Shown piece by piece: positions 17,001 through 25,794 of a DNA stretch of 64,000 nucleotides. The position numbers and the translations under genes are program-made. The DNA is from SHZI01 sp041396045 (lineage in GTDB: Bacteria; Pseudomonadota; Gammaproteobacteria; Steroidobacterales; GCA-2729495). Where the stretch lies: NCBI GenBank assembly GCA_041396045.1, contig JAWKZI010000005.1, positions 124,001 to 188,000 on the forward strand, in the 5' to 3' direction. The stretch's first letter is position 1. Each line of letters opens with the position of its first letter. Under the pieces are notes generated by a model, which saw nothing but the letters and a program-made list of their open reading frames with translations, had not been told where the DNA came from and searched no databases.

Positions 17001-17900
17001 CAGTTTTTCGGTCGGCCTGGCCGGATCCGGATTCATCTCGATCGCCAGTCCCAGGGGCGGGGTCGATGCCACGCGCGTGACGGCTGTTGCCTGTGCTGAT
17101 TCCGGAACCAGAGACGTGCCGGCAATCGTTGCTGCGTTCACTACAAGCGAAGTACCCACCGCAGTACCTGCATTGACGTTGACCACAACCTGCTGTTGAT
17201 CGGACTGACCGGCCGGCAGGCTGCCGAGCGTCCACTGCACAGTGCTGCCGACCAGGCTACCTCCACCGGTGGCCGATACAAAGGTCGTGCCGGCCGGAAT
17301 TGGCAGGCTCAAGGTGGTACCGGACACTGTGCTCGTGGCGTCGCGGTTGCCATAGGTCAGCGTGTAGGTCAGGGCCGCGCCGGGGGCCACTGGATGTTTG
17401 TCCTCGTCAACCGACAGGGAAAGCGCGTTGCCGGTGCTGACAGTTGTGGAAGCATTGGCAGTCTGGTTGCTCACGGCATTGACCAGCAAGTTGCCGGCCA
17501 ACGTGATCACAGTGCCTGCCGGTGCAGCCGAAGTGACCGTGAGCGGCAGCGATACAGTTGTGCCGCCTCCGGCTGGAATAGTACCCAATACCCAATGGAC
17601 GAGTTCGCCCGGATCACAAGCGCCGCTGGTGTTGCTCTGGATACAGGTGGCCGTCGGCGTGGCGACATTGATGTTGATGCTGGAGACATTCGTCGGCATT
17701 GTCGCGTCGAGTGTCACGCCCGTTACGGCGGACGCGCCGTCATTGGTGACGGTCAACTCGGCCAGCATCGACTCGGCGGGTCGTACCGGATTCGGGTTGA
17801 GTTCGATGCGCAGGTTAAGCGCGGCGCTGGCGGTCAATGACCAGCCGAGAAGCGCAAAGGCGGCGAGGAAACGCCGGGAAAAAATGCCAACGTTCGACAT
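14076..17900 (-). CDS. Giant exported protein: nine alternating DUF11-like modules, thrombospondin-3 and dockerin-like tail
   Basis: A 1274-residue protein; the ATG at 17900 has a GGAGG site and a signal peptide ending TASA. Nine modules of about 130 residues alternate as A-B-A-B-A-B-A-B-A. A modules open like LAIEMNPDPxRP and carry a Cys pair in TCIQxNTSGxCDPxEL; B modules open like LTLAVDxDKNPV and contain YTLTYxNRAAT and FVSATGGG. Both resemble DUF11/CARDB-type extracellular Ig folds. The tail has DTDGDGV...DNC calcium motifs and two dockerin-like loops (NNNGIVDSQDGALLK and NGNGIVDSQDGAILK). Its role is likely a secreted or surface stalk. The same tail ends the two RCC1 proteins nearby. 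Confidence 0.83.
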   Translation of the reverse strand: MSNVGIFSRRFLAAFALLGWSLTASAALNLRIELNPNPVRPAESMLAELTVTNDGASAVTGVTLDATMPTNVSSININVATPTATCIQSNTSGACDPGELVHWVLGTIPAGGGTTVSLPLTVTSAAPAGTVITLAGNLLVNAVSNQTANASTTVSTGNALSLSVDEDKHPVAPGAALTYTLTYGNRDATSTVSGTTLSLPIPAGTTFVSATGGGSLVGSTVQWTLGSLPAGQSDQQQVVVNVNAGTAVGTSLVVNAATIAGTSLVPESAQATAVTRVASTPPLGLAIEMNPDPARPTEKLVAQLTVTNRGSTALTGVVLQARMPQGISPISVALVTGGATCIQANTSGNCDPNELLNWSIGTLPAGTGITRSVLLPVAAATDAGRLVTLEVLATDDGANKAILEDAAAVDSNNPLSLSVGVDKNPVAAGGTQTYTLSYANRASTSSINPPTLSFPIPAGTSFVSATGGGTLVGSRVQWALGSLPATQSGEVQVVVSVNGTLGNGTILAVNAASISGPGLVQESARATAISRVSANPPLLLAIEMNPDPVRPGELVTAQMTVTNTSGSPLTGVVLQARMPEIVNSIAIQATTGGATCIQANTSGSCDPGEFANWNLGTIPAGGGVTVSLPMIAAANTQGRLLTLETLVNDDGINRAVTKETVAVDADDPLTLAVDDDKNPVRPGDLLTYTLTYANRAATSSITGTTLSFPVPTGTTFVSATGGGTLSGSTVEWSIGSLPATQADQQQVVVMVNTGTIPGTPLVVNTAQLAGTDLFPESARANAITRVAGVSSLVLGIESNPDPARPGELLTNEITLSNRGSSPLTGVVLQLRMPQGVNSINLNATTLGGTCVQLNTSGSCDSNELATWNLGTIPAGTGLTVSVPTVVTASTSPGRLISLEVVGTDDGVNKAVLQQTVAVDNDNPLTLAVDENMDAVASGGTLTYTLTYGNRAATGSATGSKLQFPLPVEAVLLSSTGGSVVDGNVVWNLGSIPAGAGGRRMVRLSVPGTVNAGSLIRIDAAQLKGNVIAGQVPDAVRATVASRVEANKPLGLTLILTPDPVVATQTLTGTLSVTNNSGGTLTGVVLQARVPQSVNSFSPALLTGGGTCITVNTSGNCDFTELANWNLGTLTAGQSVSVTMPMVVTTGTANGRLISVESLVLDDSGRLSTMERTVLLNPFVDTDGDGVAQIYDNCQGVANPTQLDTNGDGYGNRCDPDFNNNGIVDSQDGALLKAAFGSSNFPDRDINGNGIVDSQDGAILKSMFGKVPGPSALAP

Positions 17901-18127
17901 GAGAAATCCTCCGCGCAAAGTCTGGAGTTGACCCGCTCCATGGGCCGACTCGGAGGAAATCCATTTTCTCCAGCACCAGCTCCTGTTTGACTTACTTAGC
18001 GTCTGGATGCAGCACAAGTCTAGCCTAGAAGACTCGCCACTTGCCATTAAGAAAATGAATTTTCTGGTTGCGGTGCACCCAAATGGAGTGGAGTATAAGT
18101 TCACATAATCTGGCGACGCTTCCTGCT
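17901..18127. other. Gap between two giant surface-protein genes
   Basis: This 227-base stretch contains the GGAGG ribosome site for the DUF11 gene and a 16-base perfect palindrome, AGAAAAT-GA-ATTTTCT, at 18050-18065. It is more AT-rich than its flanks. A separate promoter for the DUF11 gene could lie here. I see no gene or clear terminator. Confidence 0.4.
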
Positions 18128-20890
18128 TCAAGGGTGCAACCCGGATGGTCCGGGCGGCCGTCCAAAGCGGGCCTTGAGGAGCGCACCGTCCTGGCTGTCG
18201 ACGACGCCATTGCCGTTCAGGTCCTGATCCGGAAAGACGGTTCCGCCAAACCGTGCCTTCAGGAGTACGCCGTCCTGCGAATCGACAATGCCGTTGTTGT
18301 TGAAATCCGGATCGCAGATATTGCCGTAGCCGTCGTTGTCGGTGTCGCGTTGGCTTGGGTTGGCCACCTGCGTGCAATTGTCCAGGCTGTCGGGCACACC
18401 GTCGCCATCCGTGTCGAGAGGTGCCGGTACGGAAAGAACTGTACTTGCCGTCCGGCCACCGTAGTTTGCGCCGATCACGCTGATGCCGCCGGTCGCGCCG
18501 GCCGATGCATGTCCGCTGCCATCGATCGTCGCGACAGTCGGGTTGCTGCTGGTCCAGTTGAGCACGGCTGCAGGCGCGGGAATGACGTCCCCCCGCTGGC
18601 TGAGCGAGTTGCTGCCCCAGCAGACCGCCGCGCTGTCGGCTCGCAGGGCGCAGGTGTGCAAGCCTCCCGCCACAATGCTGGTCGCGAACCCGGTAACTAC
18701 AACATTCACCGGAGTCGCAGATCCGGACGGAATTTCATTACCCAACTGACCGTCGCCATTCAGCCCCCAGCAGCGCAGGTGGCCGTCGCTCAACCGGGCG
18801 CAACTGTGCGCACCGCCTGTGGTGATTGAGGTGGCCGTCGAGATGGCGCTGACTGCGATGGGGAGCGAGGAACTGCCCACGCCCGTGCTGGTGCCCAATT
18901 GTCCGGAAGAGTTATCGCCCCAGCAGCGGGCTGCACCATTCGCGAGCACCGCACAACTGGTATCACCGCCGGCGGCGATGCCGATTGCGGTACTGATGCC
19001 GCTCACGGTGACAGGCGTGTTGGCATCGTTGAAGGTGCCATTGCCGAGTCCGCCGGCGAAATTGGAACCCCAGCAGCGCAAGCTGCCGTCAGCCAGTCGC
19101 GCGCAACTGTGGTTGTAGCCGGTTGCGATCGCCGTCGCGGTCGTAATGCCGGTTACGGCTACCGGCGTAATGGAATTATTGTTCGTGCCGTTGCCGAGCT
19201 GGCCGAAGCCATTCAACCCCCAGCAACGCACGCTGCCTGTGGATAACACCGCGCAGCTATGGTTACTGCCCCCACTGACCGCAACCGCGTTGCTGATACC
19301 GCTAACGGCAACCGGACTTGCCGTCGTATTGTTGCTGCCGTCGCCCAACTGGCCATTGCCGTTGGCACCCCAGCAGCGGAGCGCGCCGGTGGCCAGGACC
19401 GCGCAGCTGTGGGACTCGCCAGCACCCAGTGCGATTGCATTGGTGATGCCAACTACCTGGACAGGCACAAGAATATTGTTGGAGAAAAACGAACCGCTAC
19501 CGAGTTGGCCCGAACCGTTGTAACCCCAGCAATGCACCAGGCCGCCCAGGGCCGCACAGCTATGCAGCGCGCCGGTGGCGATTGCCGAGACCGCACTCAC
19601 GCCCCAAACGGCAACCGGGGTGGTCGACTGGGTGCTGCCGTTGTTGCCGAGTTGGCCTGATCCATTGAATCCCCAACAGCGCAGACTGCCATTCGCAAGA
19701 GCTGCGCAACTGTGGAGCCCGCCGTTTTCGAGTGCGACGACGTTGCCGAGCCCGGCCACCGTTACCGGGGTAAGTGCATTGGTGGTGGTGCCGTTCCCCA
19801 GCTGGCCGTTGGAGTTGAAGCCCCAGCACCGTACCGTGTCATCCCCCCTCCGTACACAGTTGTGATGACTGCCTGAGGTCAGGGTGCGGGCGCCCACAAG
19901 GCCGCTCACGACCACCGGGAGAGACGAATCGTCCGTGGTGCCGTTGCCGAGATCACCAAACATGTTGAAGCCCCAGCAACGAACTGCGCCATCAAGGAGC
20001 ATGGCGCAACTGTGGTCGTTGCCGGCTGCGATCACGCTGACATTGGCAAGTCCGCTCACCGGCACAGGTGTGGAGGAGTTGTCCGTGGTGCCGTTGCCGA
20101 GTTGGCCGAAGCCATTGCTGCCCCAGCAGCGCATTGCTCCATTGGCCAGACGCGCACAGCTATGGAAGGCACCCAATACGATGTCGGTTGCGTTAGTGAT
20201 CCCGGACGCTGTCACCGGCGTCAACGACGGGTTGTTGGTACCGTTACCGAGTTGACCGGCGGCATTTGCTCCCCAGCACTGCACCGACCCATTGGCGAGC
20301 AGCGCGCAGCTGTGATTTGTGCCGGTGGCAACCGCCCTGGCCGTCGTGATGCCGCTGACCCCTACCGGTATTGCCGTCGGATCGGTAGTGCCGTTGCCGA
20401 GCTGGCCGGCGCTGTTGTCCCCCCAGCATCGCACGGCACCCGAGGCGAGCACCACGCAGCTATGCGCACTGCCGGCCGACAGCGCAACGGCCGTGACGAT
20501 GCCACTAACCTGTACAGGAATTACCGCCAGTGCGTTGGATGTGCCGTCGCCCAGTTGGCCGGCACCATTCGCACCCCAACAGCGCACTTCCCCGATCGCC
20601 GTCAGCGCACAACTGAAATCGTCGCCGGCCGCAACGGTGGCAGCCCGCAGGGCCTGGGTGCTGAGGTCGTTGAAGGTGCCCGTTGCTGTGAACTGCACGG
20701 TGTCGCCAGGGGCGACCGTGGGACTCGGTGGACTGACGGCAATGCCTGTCAACTCGTAGGCACTGACAGGCAACCATGGCGCTGCCAACAAGGAGCCGAT
20801 CAGCAAAAGTTGAAACACCGGGGCAACCGACTGTAACTGTGTACGTCGGCCGCGGTAGCAAAAGCGGAGTTCGAAACACATGGCGAACAT
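18128..20890 (-). CDS. Exported RCC1-repeat propeller protein with split Ig-like domain and dockerin-like tail
   Basis: A 920-residue protein. After an export signal it begins ELTGIAVSPPSPTVAPGDTV and TATGTFND, the first half of a BIG2 Ig-like fold. Fourteen RCC1 repeats follow, each with HSCA-L..G...CWG.N..GQLGNGT features, enough for two seven-bladed propellers. The missing half of the Ig fold then appears (LNWTSSNPTVATIDGSG, ending STVLSV). The end is thrombospondin-3 DTDGDGV motifs plus two dockerin-like loops (NNNGIVDSQDGVLLK, NGNGVVDSQDGALLK). The propeller is therefore inserted within the Ig domain. An extracellular binding role is inferred. The start could also be the ATG at 20881. 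Confidence 0.83.
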   Translation of the reverse strand: MFAMCFELRFCYRGRRTQLQSVAPVFQLLLIGSLLAAPWLPVSAYELTGIAVSPPSPTVAPGDTVQFTATGTFNDLSTQALRAATVAAGDDFSCALTAIGEVRCWGANGAGQLGDGTSNALAVIPVQVSGIVTAVALSAGSAHSCVVLASGAVRCWGDNSAGQLGNGTTDPTAIPVGVSGITTARAVATGTNHSCALLANGSVQCWGANAAGQLGNGTNNPSLTPVTASGITNATDIVLGAFHSCARLANGAMRCWGSNGFGQLGNGTTDNSSTPVPVSGLANVSVIAAGNDHSCAMLLDGAVRCWGFNMFGDLGNGTTDDSSLPVVVSGLVGARTLTSGSHHNCVRRGDDTVRCWGFNSNGQLGNGTTTNALTPVTVAGLGNVVALENGGLHSCAALANGSLRCWGFNGSGQLGNNGSTQSTTPVAVWGVSAVSAIATGALHSCAALGGLVHCWGYNGSGQLGSGSFFSNNILVPVQVVGITNAIALGAGESHSCAVLATGALRCWGANGNGQLGDGSNNTTASPVAVSGISNAVAVSGGSNHSCAVLSTGSVRCWGLNGFGQLGNGTNNNSITPVAVTGITTATAIATGYNHSCARLADGSLRCWGSNFAGGLGNGTFNDANTPVTVSGISTAIGIAAGGDTSCAVLANGAARCWGDNSSGQLGTSTGVGSSSLPIAVSAISTATSITTGGAHSCARLSDGHLRCWGLNGDGQLGNEIPSGSATPVNVVVTGFATSIVAGGLHTCALRADSAAVCWGSNSLSQRGDVIPAPAAVLNWTSSNPTVATIDGSGHASAGATGGISVIGANYGGRTASTVLSVPAPLDTDGDGVPDSLDNCTQVANPSQRDTDNDGYGNICDPDFNNNGIVDSQDGVLLKARFGGTVFPDQDLNGNGVVDSQDGALLKARFGRPPGPSGLHP

Positions 20891-21133
20891 CCCAAGCCGT
20901 TATTAATTATTCGAGGATCGACTGGTGTCACGTTCGAACAAGCTGCGAGCACAACTTACGCCACATGTGAACCGTTGCCAACTGGCCTGGAAAGGGCAGG
21001 GCAACCCGGTACACTGCAAGAACCGTGTAAACGGCAGCGACACCAGCCGGGCTGGCCGGCACTGCGCTGCATCACCGTATCCCGTTGGGGCGGCGTAAGA
21101 TCCGGGAAAGAACAAGACCAAGAGGACTGCGCC

Positions 21134-23849
21134 ATGTCCCGTCGATTCAGTCTCCTGTTCCTGTCTTGTCTCTCCGCACCTGCAGGCGCCGCCCAGATTG
21201 CCAATATCAGTATCACGCCGCCAAGCGCCGTGATCGTCAATGGCAAAACGCAACAATTCATCGCAACAGGGAACATTCGCCGACGCCACGGTCAGCAGGC
21301 TCGCGCAACGCCACACTGGCGGGTGGTGGCAATCACACCTGCGTGATCGTCCGCACTGGCCAAGTGCGTGCTGGGGCCAGGACGGTGCCGGTCAACTCGG
21401 TGACGGCGGCGTAGACGCAATGGTCGTATTGCCCGTCACCGTTGCCGGCATCAGCAACGCCACTGCACTGGCCAGCGGCTTTGAACACAGTTGTGCCGTA
21501 CAGGCTGACGGCGAAGGTGAGGTGTTGGGGGCGCGGCAGTGAAGGCCAGCTTGGCAACGGAGCCGGTGCGGGATCGACATTGCCGGTAGTCGTAGCCGGC
21601 CTTGCCGGCAGTACGGTGATTGCCGTCAGGCAGGATTCCAGCATAGCTGCGGCCTGCTCGCAGATGGCAGGGTTCGCTGCTGGGAGCCAACGTTGACAGC
21701 CAGCTCGGCAACGGCACGGACGCAGGCTCAATCTTCCTGTCACCGTCAGCGGTATCAGCAGCGCCGTCGTTTCCGTCGGTGGCAACAATGGCTGCGCACT
21801 GCTGGTCAACGGCATAGTGCAGTGCTGGGGAGCGAATAACGTTGGTCAGTACGGGCAACCCAGGTGGTAGCTCCAGCACGCCGGTCAACGTCTCGGGCGT
21901 CACGGCAGCAGTTGCCGTCGCGAGTGGCTTCGACTACAACTGCGCCCTCATCTGCCGGCGGCAGCAGCCAGAATGCTGGGGCCGTGGCCTGGATGGTCAG
22001 CTCGGCAACGGATTCCAGACAAATTCGTCGATTCCGGTCGATGTCGCCCTGGTCGGCGGGCCGTGGCGCTGAGCGCCGCGTCAGCACACCTGCGCCTTGA
22101 TCGATGGCGGTTCGATGCAGTGCTGGGGTGACAGCGGCAATGGCCAACTGGGTAACGGCACTATTGTCCGGCACATTTCCGCTGCCCGGTGCCGTAGCTG
22201 GAATTACCAACGCCATCGCCGTCACCACCAGCTTTCACAACTGGCTGCGCACTGCTGGCCACTGGCGCCGTGCGCTGCTGGGGTGCCTGAATCAGAACGG
22301 TCAGCTCGGCAACGGCAGCACCATTGCCAGAACCGGTACCCCTGTTGCTGTGAACGGTGTCGCCATGGCGGTGGACACCGGCGGAAATCACAGTTGCGTG
22401 ATCGGGCCGTCGGGTACTGTGACCTGCTGGGGCTACAACTTCTACGGCCAGCTTGGCCAGGGCACCGGGCCTGCAAGCCAGCCGGTCGTCGTATCGGGCA
22501 TCAACGATGCCACCAACATTGCCCTTGGCTTCGATCATACATGCGCAGTGCTCGCTGATGGCACCGGGAAATGCTGGGGCCGAAATAATCTCGGCCAGCT
22601 CGGCATCAACTCCACACAACCGGCGCAAACGGCGACGCCGACGAGCCTCACTTTACTCGGTTCTGCGGTCGCGATCGCCGCTGGCGCCTATCACAATTGC
22701 GCGGTACTCAGGAACGGCGGCGTGCAGTGCTGGGGGCAGAACAATGTCGGACAGCTGGCTTATGACTTCGGCACCGGAGTGATCGTCACGTTTCCGAGTA
22801 CGGTGGCCGGAATCACCACCGCGATCGCCGTAACTGCCGGCTTTGAGCATAGCTGTGCGCTCCTGAATACCGGCGACATCCGCTGCTGGGGCCGCAACGA
22901 TGAAGGTCAGCTTGGGAACGGCGGCACCAGTAATACCAATACACCGGTTGCCGTTGTCGGAATCAGTAATGCCACTGCCATCGCGGCGGGCAATTTTCAC
23001 ACTTGCGCCCGACTGGCGACCAGTCAGATCAAATGCTGGGGCCGCGGCGACGAGGGTCAGCTTGGTAACGGACTCTTCGCGGATTCTTTGACCCCAGTTG
23101 ACGCCATCAATGACAACGCCGCATTGACGGTCACTGCGGGCGGATACCACAACTGCTTGCTGGCCGCTGGCTTTGTCCGCTGCTGGGGTCGGGGTGATCT
23201 TGGCCAGATTGGCAATGGCGCTTTTCAGAATCGACCGGATGCGCAGTCAATCCTCAACTCGGCATTGGCGGTGGACGCCGGGCGCTCGCACACCTGCGCA
23301 GTGCGTGCTGATGGTTCTTTGCAATGTTGGGGATACAACGAGTTTGGGCAGCTTGGCAATGGCGGAAACAGTAATTCTGCGCTGCCCGTGCCAGCAATGG
23401 GTCTGAGCATGGAGGCGGTAGCGCTCGCATGGAATCCGGGAAGTGCGATCGTGACGACGGCGATGAGCGGTCATGCACAAATAGCGGACAACAGCGCGTC
23501 TTACGTCAGCGCAACTTACGGGCCCATGACCCGCATTGCTTCCCTGAGCTCCGCGGTGGACACCGATGGTGATGGCATTGCCGATCCAGCCGACAACTGC
23601 ACGCTGGTTGCCAATGCCAATCAGCGTGATACCAATGGTGACGGTTACGGCAACATCTGCGACGCCGACTTCAACGGCAACGGAATTGTTGATTCCCAGG
23701 ACGGTGCACTCCTGAAATCACGTTTCGGCTCCGGGACCTTTCCCGATCAGGATTTGAACGGCAATGGGCTGGTCGATTCGCAGGACGGGGCAATTCTAAA
23801 GGCCCGCTTTGGCCAGCCGCCTGGCCCGTCGGGGCTTCATCCATTATGA
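21134..23849 (+). pseudogene. Second RCC1-repeat/dockerin-like exported protein, several frame changes in 5' half
   Basis: The ATG at 21134 (AGAGGAC site) starts a signal peptide and ANISITPPSAVIVNGKTQQF, the Ig-like first half. Between about 21270 and 22310 RCC1 blades with CWG...GQLGNG continue, but in different frames, needing several single-base shifts. From about 22310 to 23849 the frame is open, with further RCC1 blades, the Ig remainder, a DTDGDGI...DNC region and two dockerin-like loops (GNGIVDSQDGALLK, NGLVDSQDGAILK). It is paralogous to, and divergent from, the gene at 18128-20890. Intact 3' coding argues that some breaks are sequence errors; true decay is the alternative. Confidence 0.72.
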
Positions 23850-23940
23850 AGTAGCTGATGGTGGCGAACAGCCTTTTTCCGTGCAGGCAGAATCCCCGTC
23901 GTCCGGGTGCAGGTGTGAGCCATGTGCCCGGCGTGCATCC

Positions 23941-24417
23941 ATGACAGTCAAACTCACATTTCTCGCCGACCAAGTTGATGCCATACCCATCATCGCCCAA
24001 TGGTATCTGGATGAATGGGGCTACCTGATTCCGGATGAGACGCTGGATCGGGCGCGCGTGAGGCTACAGGACTATTTGAACCGGGACAGGATTCCCTTCG
24101 TACTCGTTGCCATCCGTGACGACGAGGTTATTGGCTGCGCACAGCTGAAGTTTCGGGAGATGGGCAAGCTGTTCCCCGACAAGGAACACTGGATTGGCGG
24201 TGTCTACGTGGCATCCAGGCATCGTGGGGACGGCGTGGGATCGCTGCTCGCGGAGACGATCTGTAGTCGGGCTCCGGACTATGGAGTGCAGACCGTGCAC
24301 CTGCAGACCAAAAGGCTCGACGGCGGCTTGTACGCCCGACTCGGCTGGCTGCCAGTACAGCAGGTAGAAAACCATGGCCTGCAGGTGCTGGTTATGGAGC
24401 GGCACCTTCGCCCGTAG
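23941..24417 (+). CDS. GNAT-family N-acetyltransferase
   Basis: A 158-residue protein. The acetyl-CoA region is clear: a beta-4 strand WIGGVYVASRHRGDGVGSLL (the R/Q-x-x-G-x-G/A loop appears as RHRGDG-VGS), followed by a helix and YARLGWLPV at the end. The N-terminal part (QWYLDEWGYLIPDETLDRA) resembles GNATs acting on small molecules or proteins. The ATG at 23941 starts at the conserved domain; the open frame extends upstream into the RCC1 tail region. The substrate is unknown. It is one of three GNAT genes or fragments within 2.7 kb. Confidence 0.83.
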   Translation: MTVKLTFLADQVDAIPIIAQWYLDEWGYLIPDETLDRARVRLQDYLNRDRIPFVLVAIRDDEVIGCAQLKFREMGKLFPDKEHWIGGVYVASRHRGDGVGSLLAETICSRAPDYGVQTVHLQTKRLDGGLYARLGWLPVQQVENHGLQVLVMERHLRP

Positions 24418-24436
24418 CGATGTCATGCCGCCACTG

Positions 24437-25053
24437 TCAGCCCAGCGCCAGCCAGATACCAACCCCGATCATCAGACTGCCAGCGATGCGGTTGAGCCAG
24501 CGTGCCTTGCCGCGTCGATGTAGCTGCTCGCTGAGTAGCCGCCCGCCGTTGGCGTAGATCTGCAAACAGGTGAATTCGATGATCAGCATCAAGGCGAGTA
24601 GCGTCAGCAGTTGCGGGCGCCAACGGTCTGCCCTGATCGATGAATGGCGGCAGCAGCGCCGCGAAAAAAGCCCAGGCTTTGGGGTTCGCCACGGCCGTGA
24701 CGAATCCCTGCATGATCAGAGAGGAGCGGGTGCGCCGTTGCGCATTGGCCAGCGGCTTGGGCGGCAGCGGTTCCGGCGTGCCAGGTTTGCCAGCCCACGT
24801 AGAGGAGGTAGGCTGCGCCAATCCATTTGAAGGCCGCAAAGAGGGTGGGGGCCTTGAGCAGGAGGGCCGCGACGCCAAGCACTGCCGAAGTTGCAACCAG
24901 GGCGATTCCCGAGAGTTCGCCAGCCATCATCCACATGGTGCGGCGCGCGCCGATGCTGATGCCAAGCGACATTGCCAGCGTCATGCACAGGCCCGGCGAC
25001 AGAGACACCAGAAAGAAGCTGGCGCTGAAGGCGATGGCCAGGGTCAGGTTCAT
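24437..25053 (-). pseudogene. LysE/RhtB-family amino-acid exporter, frame-disrupted
   Basis: The N-terminus MNLTLAIAFSASFFLVSLSPG, then TLAMSLGISIGARRTMWMMAGELSG, is a standard LysE/RhtB opening. The frame changes near 24750, where LLYVGWQTW continues as LIMQGFVTAVANPKAWAFFAALLPPFID in another frame. It changes again near 24600 to IIEFTCLQIYANGGRLLSE, ending IAGSLMIGVGIWLALG at a TGA (24437). With two single-base corrections the protein would be about 205 residues and normal. LysE-type carriers export amino acids or analogues through the inner membrane. Confidence 0.72.
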
Positions 25054-25101
25054 GCGCCAGAAGTCAGTTGGTGGTTAGTCTGCAGCTCGGAAGGGCAGAG
25101 G

Positions 25102-25467
25102 TCATGCCGCACGCAATATCTTTTCCATTTTGCGGCCTTTCGCCAGTTCGTCTACCAGTTTGTCCAGGTATCTGACCTTCTGCGTTAGCGGATTTTCAAT
25201 CTCCTCAACCCGATGGCCGCAGATTACTCCTGTGATCAGGTGTGCATTGGGGTTCAATTTGGCCTGCTTGAAGAATTGCTCGAACGTCAGCTTGTCTTTG
25301 ATGTGTTTCTGCAGCGTCTTGTCGCTGAAGCCCGTCAGCCACTTGATCACCTGATGCAATTCCCCTTTGGTCCGCCCTTTCTTTTCAACCTTGGCAAGAA
25401 GGTGCGGGTAGACAAAAGCAAACGTCATTTTTGCAATTCGTTCATCGGGGTCGTATGTGTGTTTCAT
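25102..25467 (-). CDS. DUF2200 domain protein
   Basis: A 121-residue protein that matches DUF2200 throughout: HTYDPDERIAKMTFAFVYPH, KVEKKGRTKGELHQVIKWLTGF, LNPNAHLITGVICGHRVEEI and the ending LVDELAKGRKMEKIL. It is small, basic and soluble, with no signal or membrane span. The family has no established function and often travels on accessory DNA. It lies alone between the LysE-type gene and a short unrecognised ORF. Confidence 0.9.
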   Translation of the reverse strand: MKHTYDPDERIAKMTFAFVYPHLLAKVEKKGRTKGELHQVIKWLTGFSDKTLQKHIKDKLTFEQFFKQAKLNPNAHLITGVICGHRVEEIENPLTQKVRYLDKLVDELAKGRKMEKILRAA

Positions 25468-25586
25468 GTTGCGCGGCTCATTTCAGGTTTTCTACATCAG
25501 CTTCAAGGGGCCCAAGAAGACTTTCGAAATTGGGCAACCCCTGGTCGAACTCCCCACATATTTTCGCCTGCAAAGAAGGTGAGTTC

Positions 25587-25793
25587 ATGCGGGTTTACGA
25601 TGAGTTCCCGGACGTATCGTGCCAGCATATTAAGGGTTGGGGCCCCGCCATAACTTCCGTTGATGAAACAGTGAGTTACATAAGTAATGCTATGGAAACT
25701 CTCTCAGACGATCGGGTTCGGGTTTGCCTGTTGGGCGGTGGCCCACCCGTGCTAAAAGTGAGCTCCCTTTTGCCCGGCTTGCAGAGCATATAG
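25587..25793 (+). CDS. Small unrecognised protein (68 aa) with a degenerate relative 20 kb away
   Basis: The ATG at 25587 follows an AAGGTGA ribosome site and gives a 68-residue product. I do not recognise the family. Support comes from a related stretch at 45591-45770. The two align codon by codon: (V/L)SY(I/V)(S/T)NA.E.L..(D)(D/E)RVRVC. Most differences there are synonymous or conservative, and both end at an aligned TAG. That pattern suggests selection on a protein. The stretch also holds one copy of a short repeat (CAGCATAT.AAGGGTTGGG) seen at two other places. Confidence 0.45.
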   Translation: MRVYDEFPDVSCQHIKGWGPAITSVDETVSYISNAMETLSDDRVRVCLLGGGPPVLKVSSLLPGLQSI

Positions 25794-25794
25794 T

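Noticed and set aside
18468..20836. Long open frames on the strand opposite the RCC1 gene
   Set aside because: They mirror the codon pattern of the repeats, have no ribosome sites or domain content, and change frame between blades.
14076..23849. Regular repeats suggesting a CRISPR array or satellite
   Set aside because: The period matches protein modules (RCC1 about 50 residues, DUF11 about 130) and the copies vary in sequence as coding repeats do; no fixed repeat-spacer pattern.
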